Notes under the pieces: generated by a model
What the model was told of the DNA's origin: nothing
Seen by the model: only the letters and a program-made list of their open reading frames with translations
Databases searched by the model: none
In this document: in pieces, positions 5,632 through 9,437 of the stretch
How positions within the stretch are numbered: position 1 is the first letter of the stretch
How the letters are laid out: every line of letters starts with the position of its first letter
Made by a program: the position numbers and the translations under genes
Assembly (NCBI GenBank): GCA_903881205.1
Contig: CAIRSC010000053.1
Span: forward strand, 1 to 9,437
Origin: an uncultured bacterium
GTDB taxonomy: Bacteria > Patescibacteriota > Minisyncoccia > Phycocordibacterales > UBA2100
DNA length: 9,437 bases
Reading direction: 5' to 3'

Positions 5632-7296
5632 ATGGTAGCTAGAAGGGGTCCGCGGAACGGACATAAATACATTTTCGTGTTCGGTGGTGTGATGTCGGGA
5701 GTGGGCAAAGGCATTTCGACCGCATCGATCGGTAAGATCCTTGCCGGCCGCGGACTCACGGTCAATCTCGTGAAGATCGACCCGTATCTCAACGTGGATG
5801 CGGGCACCATGAATCCGACGGAGCACGGCGAGGTCTTCGTGCTCGATTCAGGACTCGAGACTGACCAGGATATGGGCAACTACGAGCGCTTCCTCAATCG
5901 CGATCTTGGACCCGAAGATTACATGACCTCGGGCATGGTCTACAAGGCCGTCATCGAACGTGAGCGCAATCTCGGCTACCACGGCAAATTCGTCGAAGCG
6001 ATTCCGCACGTGCGCGACGAGATCATCGAGCGCCTCCGGAGCTCTGCCAAGATGGCGGCATCCGACGTGACCGTCGTCGAAGTAGGTGGTACGCTCGGCG
6101 ATTTCTCGAATGCACTTTTCATAGATGCCGCCCGCGTGATGCATCTGGAATCTCCCGCCGACGTGCTTTTCGTCATGGTCTCGTACCTGCCGGTGCCCTA
6201 CACTATTGGCGAAATGAAGACGAAGCCCACGCAGAATGCCGTGCGCCAACTCAATTCATACGGCGTGCAGCCCGACATCATCATGGCGCGGTCCACTCAT
6301 CCGCTCGATCAGAAGCGCAAAGAGAAGCTCGCAATCTGGTGCAACGTGCAGGCCGACCACATCATCTCCGCTCCCGACGTAGATTCCATCTACGATGTGC
6401 CGCTCAATTTCGAACGCGACAAGCTCTCCGATATCCTGCTGAAAGCACTCGGCAAGCGAGTGAAGCAGACCTCAGACCTCGGTGAGTGGAAATCATTTGC
6501 CGACAAAGCGCACCATGCCCAGAAGCCGGTCAAGATTGGTATTGTGGGAAAATATTTCGACACCGGCGATTTCGTCCTCTCCGACGCATATCTCTCCGTC
6601 ATCGAAGCGATCAAATTCTCCGCATACCACGAAGGCCATAAGCCGGAGATCGCATGGATCAATGCCAAGGATATCGAAAGTGGCAAACTTCCGCTCGAAT
6701 CGCTCAATGATTACGACGGCATCTTGGTGCCGGGCGGATTCGGGGAAAGCGGTATCGAAGGCAAGATCAAGGCGATCCAATTCGCCCGCGAGAATAAGAT
6801 CCCGTACTTCGGGCTCTGCTACGGCATGCAGCTGCTCACGGTGGAATACGCACGCCACGTTGCCGGCATTCCGGGAGCACATACTACCGAGATCGACCCG
6901 AAGGCAAAAGATCCGGTCATCATGATTCTTCCGGAACAGATCGAAAAACTCGCGAAGAAAGACTATGGAGGCTCAATGCGTCTCGGCGCATACCCGTGCA
7001 AGCTCGAAGAAGGGACTATTGCGCGTGAAGCATATGGAGAGAAGACCATCTCAGAACGTCACCGCCATCGCTATGAAGTGAATCCCGAATATGTGTCGCG
7101 CCTCGAAGAGGCCGGCCTCGTGTTCTCCGGCCGCTCACCGTCGGGTAAGCTCATGGAGATCGCGGAGCTCCCGAAGAGCGTGCATCCTTTTATGCTCGGC
7201 ACACAATTCCATCCCGAGCTCAAAGCGCGTCCGCTTTCGCCGCACCCGCTCTTCACAGCATTCGTCAAAGCTGCGATCGTTCGCGGTAAGAAATAA
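5632..7296 (+). CDS. pyrG: CTP synthase
   Basis: Converts UTP to CTP with ATP and glutamine, the last step of de novo pyrimidine nucleotide synthesis. The N-terminal synthetase domain has the P-loop GGVMSGVGKG (18-27) and DPYLNVDAGTMNPTEHGEV. The C-terminal class I glutamine amidotransferase domain has nucleophile C396 (YFGLCYGMQ) and the H527/E529 pair (FHPE). All catalytic parts are present, and 554 aa is normal. The N-terminus carries about nine extra basic residues (MVARRGPRNG) before KYIFVFGG. The first ATG, three bases after the ftsX stop, is the only start in the gap, and no SD is present, so coupled translation is likely. GC content is visibly higher than in the genes downstream. Confidence 0.97.
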   Translation: MVARRGPRNGHKYIFVFGGVMSGVGKGISTASIGKILAGRGLTVNLVKIDPYLNVDAGTMNPTEHGEVFVLDSGLETDQDMGNYERFLNRDLGPEDYMTSGMVYKAVIERERNLGYHGKFVEAIPHVRDEIIERLRSSAKMAASDVTVVEVGGTLGDFSNALFIDAARVMHLESPADVLFVMVSYLPVPYTIGEMKTKPTQNAVRQLNSYGVQPDIIMARSTHPLDQKRKEKLAIWCNVQADHIISAPDVDSIYDVPLNFERDKLSDILLKALGKRVKQTSDLGEWKSFADKAHHAQKPVKIGIVGKYFDTGDFVLSDAYLSVIEAIKFSAYHEGHKPEIAWINAKDIESGKLPLESLNDYDGILVPGGFGESGIEGKIKAIQFARENKIPYFGLCYGMQLLTVEYARHVAGIPGAHTTEIDPKAKDPVIMILPEQIEKLAKKDYGGSMRLGAYPCKLEEGTIAREAYGEKTISERHRHRYEVNPEYVSRLEEAGLVFSGRSPSGKLMEIAELPKSVHPFMLGTQFHPELKARPLSPHPLFTAFVKAAIVRGKK

Positions 7297-7298
7297 TC

Positions 7299-8057
7299 AT
7301 GGCGAGTTTGAAGCTCGTGTCGGTTAATATCGAATTCTCAAAGCATCTTGATCGAGTGGAACGATTTCTTGCTCAGCAGCGGGCTGAAGTCGTCTGCATG
7401 CAGGAACTGATGGAACATGACATTCCCGCGCTCGAGCAGACACTCGACATGCCTTGTTACTTCACCGGTACCACACGCCGATCCTTTGAGAAAGGTCCCG
7501 GCATTCAGGGAGTAGGGATCTTTTCGCGGTTTCCTGCTACATATTCATCATATTTCTATAGTGGCGATGGTCTTCCGGACGTCATGTTTGACGATGCGAG
7601 CGCGCAGACGAAGCATGTTACAGAAAGTCATGCACTTTCCATCTGCGAACTAGAAAAGGATAGTGTCATTTTCAAAATATGCACCACTCATTTCACCTGG
7701 ACACCCGACGGGAGCACCAGTGACGAGCAGCGACGGGATCTAAAAGCGCTCTTGAACGTGCTCGCCCCACTCGACGAATTCGTACTCTGCGGGGACTTTA
7801 ATGCTCCGCGTATACATGAAGGAAAGCCTGGCGAGGTTTTCTCGAAGTTATCAGAGAAATATCAGGATAATATCCCCGCAGAATACGAGACTAGTATCGA
7901 TATCAATTTACACCGGGCGGGGAAGGAGCGGCCCCAGGAACTCGCAGACAAGATGGTCGACGGCCTCTTTACGACTCCGGGGTATACCACGAGCGAGGTG
8001 GCACTTCATACCGGAGTAAGCGACCATTGTGCTATATCTGCTCGTATTGCCCGCTGA
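7299..8057 (+). CDS. Endonuclease/exonuclease/phosphatase (EEP) family protein
   Basis: A 252-aa protein of the EEP (exonuclease III / DNase I-like / sphingomyelinase) fold, metal-dependent phosphodiesterases. The full active-site set is present: N10 (SVNIE), E36 (VCMQE), H131 (TTHFTW), D166 and N168 (CGDFNAP), D221 (VDGLFTT), and D242-H243 (SDHCA). There is no signal peptide or membrane helix, so it is probably cytoplasmic. The particular substrate (DNA repair, RNA or a phosphoester) cannot be decided; it is not a close match to XthA as I know it. The ATG at 7299 is two bases after the pyrG stop with no SD. Its TGA stop forms part of the extended -10 element of the next gene. Confidence 0.88.
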   Translation: MASLKLVSVNIEFSKHLDRVERFLAQQRAEVVCMQELMEHDIPALEQTLDMPCYFTGTTRRSFEKGPGIQGVGIFSRFPATYSSYFYSGDGLPDVMFDDASAQTKHVTESHALSICELEKDSVIFKICTTHFTWTPDGSTSDEQRRDLKALLNVLAPLDEFVLCGDFNAPRIHEGKPGEVFSKLSEKYQDNIPAEYETSIDINLHRAGKERPQELADKMVDGLFTTPGYTTSEVALHTGVSDHCAISARIAR

Positions 8058-8063
8058 TATACT
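8055..8063 (+). promoter_or_regulatory. Extended -10 promoter (TGA TATACT) with leaderless spacing
   Basis: TG at 8055-8056, then one base, then TATACT at 8058-8063. Six bases separate it from the ATG at 8070, exactly as in front of prfB. The TGA at 8055-8057 is the stop codon of the EEP gene. Predicted transcription starts on the A of the ATG. Confidence 0.65.
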
Positions 8064-8069
8064 TCGCAT

Positions 8070-8756
8070 ATGTCCGAAAAATTCCTAAAACCAAGATCGA
8101 TTGAATTACCGGTAGAGTTGCGCGATAAAATTCTTGAAGATGCTTTTCTCACTTCCGTGCAGGGGCGAATTCTCGAGAGTTTTTCGGAGGCGCTCGAGGA
8201 GGGCGGCTTTACATCCGACGAAGAGAACGAGTTTCGATCTGAATTATCCAAACTGAGCCTGAAAGACCTCAATGGAGTACTTTCAATGCCACACGAACTG
8301 AAACAGATGCGCTTACCGCGGCTACATGAGCGCGTGGAATCCGGCATGTCAGTTCACGAGATTGTAATGCAGCTTGTGAAAGAAGCACAGGAGCGCGGTT
8401 TTACAATCGGGTATCACATGTCAGCCTCCGATATAAAACCGAAGCCGGGGGGAATGGCACGTCCCGATTCTTGGACCATTGACGGGAAGGAACAAGATCA
8501 CCGTGACAACGACATGCCGATGGCATATTACAGCACCTCGCTTTCCCACTTATACGGAAAAAAACGAGCCCGCTTTTTGTACATAATCCGTTCAGAGATG
8601 GGGGAACATACTACTCACAAACAAGATAATGATGGTGCATGGGGAAGAGCAACAAAGTTGGATATTGTAGAGAAGCTGGAATACGAAGATGTAATGAAAG
8701 AGGCTCGAATGCGCGCTAACGGTATGCTTGAACAGGGATCGGAATCTGCCGAATAA
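8070..8756 (+). CDS. Unrecognised 228-aa protein; possible ADP-ribosyltransferase-like C-terminal half
   Basis: I do not recognise this protein. Residues 1-105 look helical and charged. From about 110 the character changes to RGFTIGYHMSASDIKPKP, then a WTIDGKEQDHRDNDMP loop and MAYYSTSLSHLYGKK followed by the strand RARFLYIIRSE. An aromatic-His-x-Ser strand followed later by a Tyr-Tyr-Ser segment and a hydrophobic strand recalls ADP-ribosyltransferase and Tpt1-like folds, but the match is from memory and no full H-Y-E triad can be proven. The reading frame is solid: extended -10 promoter at leaderless spacing, TAA stop and a perfect terminator directly after. Sampled 60-base lines are about 42-43% GC against 60-65% in pyrG, a possible sign of different origin or relaxed constraint. 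Confidence 0.8.
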   Translation: MSEKFLKPRSIELPVELRDKILEDAFLTSVQGRILESFSEALEEGGFTSDEENEFRSELSKLSLKDLNGVLSMPHELKQMRLPRLHERVESGMSVHEIVMQLVKEAQERGFTIGYHMSASDIKPKPGGMARPDSWTIDGKEQDHRDNDMPMAYYSTSLSHLYGKKRARFLYIIRSEMGEHTTHKQDNDGAWGRATKLDIVEKLEYEDVMKEARMRANGMLEQGSESAE

Positions 8757-8786
8757 AAAAACCGCGCCTAAGAAGGCGCGGTTTTT
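8756..8786. terminator. Bidirectional intrinsic terminator
   Basis: Perfect 8-bp stem CCGCGCCT (8762-8769) with AGGCGCGG (8774-8781), AAGA loop, flanked by six A residues on one side and five T residues on the other. It therefore has a U tract on both strands. It closes the plus-strand prfB-to-8756 series and the convergent minus-strand gene, whose stop codon (8786-8788) touches it. Confidence 0.95.
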
Positions 8787-9043
8787 CATTCGGCCAGCTC
8801 ACGCTGGAGCCAGATGAGATAGATCAGTGAGTCGTCGTTGAGTCCGGAAGCCCACCGAGCGAGTGCGGCATTGGCGGCGACTGTTGTTTTGAACTCATTT
8901 TCGTCCGCCTCTTTCTCAAGCAACAACTGAATAAACAGTGTGTCTTTCATGGTCGGGGGATCGACATATTGAGGCCTGATTGCGGGCCGCTGTTTTGTCG
9001 GTCCTTTCATGATGTTCCACAATCGATCAGCAACGGTACGCAT
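8786..9043 (-). CDS. Small hypothetical protein (85 aa)
   Basis: No family recognised. The protein is soluble, with a basic N-terminal half (MRTVADRLWNIMKGPTKQRP) and an amphipathic helical C-terminal half containing FIQLLLEKEADENEF and WASGLNDDSLIYLIWLQ. There is no signal peptide or metal-binding cysteine set. The gene is well supported: minus-strand ATG at 9043 with AGGAGG (9050-9055) six bases upstream, a TAGACA/TATAAT promoter with a 17-base spacer, and a strong terminator at its end. Its expression signals are the most canonical in the window, suggesting regular expression as a single-gene unit. It is divergent from the capA-like gene. Confidence 0.8.
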   Translation of the reverse strand: MRTVADRLWNIMKGPTKQRPAIRPQYVDPPTMKDTLFIQLLLEKEADENEFKTTVAANAALARWASGLNDDSLIYLIWLQRELAE

Positions 9044-9049
9044 CTGACA

Positions 9050-9055
9050 CCTCCT
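9050..9055 (-). promoter_or_regulatory. Strong SD of the 85-aa gene (AGGAGG)
   Basis: On the minus strand the sequence AAGGAGGTG precedes the ATG with a six-base gap from AGGAGG, a near-perfect anti-SD match. It fixes the start codon and shows that this genome does use SD initiation for transcripts with a leader. Confidence 0.85.
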
Positions 9056-9084
9056 TGCTGCTATTGTGCAGCTTGACTAATATG

Positions 9085-9113
9085 ATTATAGCACAGTATC
9101 AAATGTTTGTCTA
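9085..9113 (-). promoter_or_regulatory. Sigma-70-type promoter of the 85-aa gene
   Basis: On the minus strand, -35 TAGACA (9108-9113, five of six consensus bases) and -10 TATAAT (9085-9090, perfect) are separated by 17 bases. Transcription would start near 9078, giving a leader of about 35 nt that carries the SD. Confidence 0.8.
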
Positions 9114-9158
9114 TTACGCGTCTGGTCTTATTGCTTTCGCTATCGTACAGTAGGGGCC

Positions 9159-9437
9159 ATGAAGGGGGTCCTGAGACTATTGCTTATCGGAGCTGGCGCG
9201 TGCGTGCTGCTTATTGCCATACGTCCGATCTTCGCCGAAGAGGGAATAGTCTTTTATTTCCCGGCACCATTTGCGCCGGCGCAGGCCCGGATCTTGGTGG
9301 GAGGTGACATGATGTTCGATCGATCGATCCGCACTACTACCGATGAGAAAGGCGGCGACTATATATTCTCATGCATCGACCCGATTCTCAGCGATGCCGA
9401 TCTCGTCGTTGCCAATCTCGAAGGTCCTATAACACCA
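9159..9437 (+). CDS. CapA-like metallophosphatase family protein (N-terminal part, cut by window end)
   Basis: Only the first 93 codons are present. A hydrophobic signal or anchor segment (about residues 4-20, LRLLLIGAGACVLLIAI) is followed by ILVGGDMMFDRSIR and DADLVVANLEGPIT. These match the opening GD and NLE motifs of the CapA/PgsA family (PGA_cap), which has a calcineurin-like metallophosphatase fold and is linked in other bacteria to poly-gamma-glutamate capsule or cell-envelope work. Export or membrane anchoring with the domain outside is likely. The ATG at 9159 is the only good start before the hydrophobic segment. GGGG at 9153-9156 is too close for a normal SD, and TACAGT (9146-9151) could serve as a weak -10 box for a near-leaderless RNA. 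The role in this organism is not determinable. Confidence 0.82.
   Translation, partial: MKGVLRLLLIGAGACVLLIAIRPIFAEEGIVFYFPAPFAPAQARILVGGDMMFDRSIRTTTDEKGGDYIFSCIDPILSDADLVVANLEGPITP

Noticed and set aside
6482..6925. 147-residue plus-strand open frame inside pyrG
   Set aside because: It is entirely within the intact CTP synthase frame. Its Ser/Arg-rich translation is typical of an out-of-frame reading.
9313..9328. GATCGATCGATC run near the window end
   Set aside because: It falls within the coding sequence for FDRSIR in the CapA-like gene. GATC and CGATCG words are common throughout this window, so it is probably codon composition.
1..9437. CRISPR array, insertion sequence or prophage signals
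   Set aside because: I saw no spaced direct repeats, no transposase motifs or terminal inverted repeats, and no phage structural genes.

Overview
The window looks like a piece of a Candidate Phyla Radiation (Patescibacteria, probably Parcubacteria-type) chromosome. The reasons are compact gene packing, short versions of core proteins (an RF2 of about 298 residues), few Shine-Dalgarno (SD) sites inside gene runs, a YjdF-like membrane protein, and an intron in a tRNA gene. This placement is inference; no rRNA is present to settle it. Four genes besides prfB's own partners end in TGA and a clear RF2 is encoded, so the standard code with UGA as stop fits, not the UGA-glycine code of some related lineages.

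Layout. Positions 1-804 hold the C-terminal part of an NRAMP-like metal transporter, overlapping by ATGA with an HD-domain phosphohydrolase gene (801-1451). A hairpin-rich spacer (1452-1590) leads into a tRNA-Thr(GGU) gene (1591-1852) whose anticodon loop is split by a 186-nt group I intron. The last A of its encoded CCA is also the first base of the next gene, a YjdF-like membrane protein (1852-2469). A second tRNA-Thr(CGU) follows (2495-2570), then a strong terminator (2578-2610). On the minus strand, 2621-3019 encodes a Nudix-fold protein with a degraded catalytic box.

A divergent region (3020-3094) starts a tight plus-strand series: prfB (RF2), ftsE, ftsX, pyrG, an endonuclease/exonuclease/phosphatase-fold enzyme, and an unrecognised 228-aa protein, ending at a perfect bidirectional terminator (8756-8786). 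In this series several starts carry a -10 box so close to the ATG that leaderless or near-leaderless transcripts are expected. Two of those -10 elements contain the stop codon of the previous gene. Convergent to the series is a small 85-aa orphan gene (8786-9043, minus) with a textbook promoter and SD. Divergent from it, the N-terminal part of a CapA-like metallophosphatase begins at 9159 and runs off the window.

Functionally the window combines translation (two Thr tRNAs, RF2), cell division (FtsEX, which couples ATP hydrolysis to peptidoglycan hydrolase activation), pyrimidine synthesis (CTP synthase) and several accessory genes. The most notable items are the tRNA-Thr group I intron with its tRNA/start-codon overlap, the promoter-in-stop-codon architecture, and the novel 228-aa protein.
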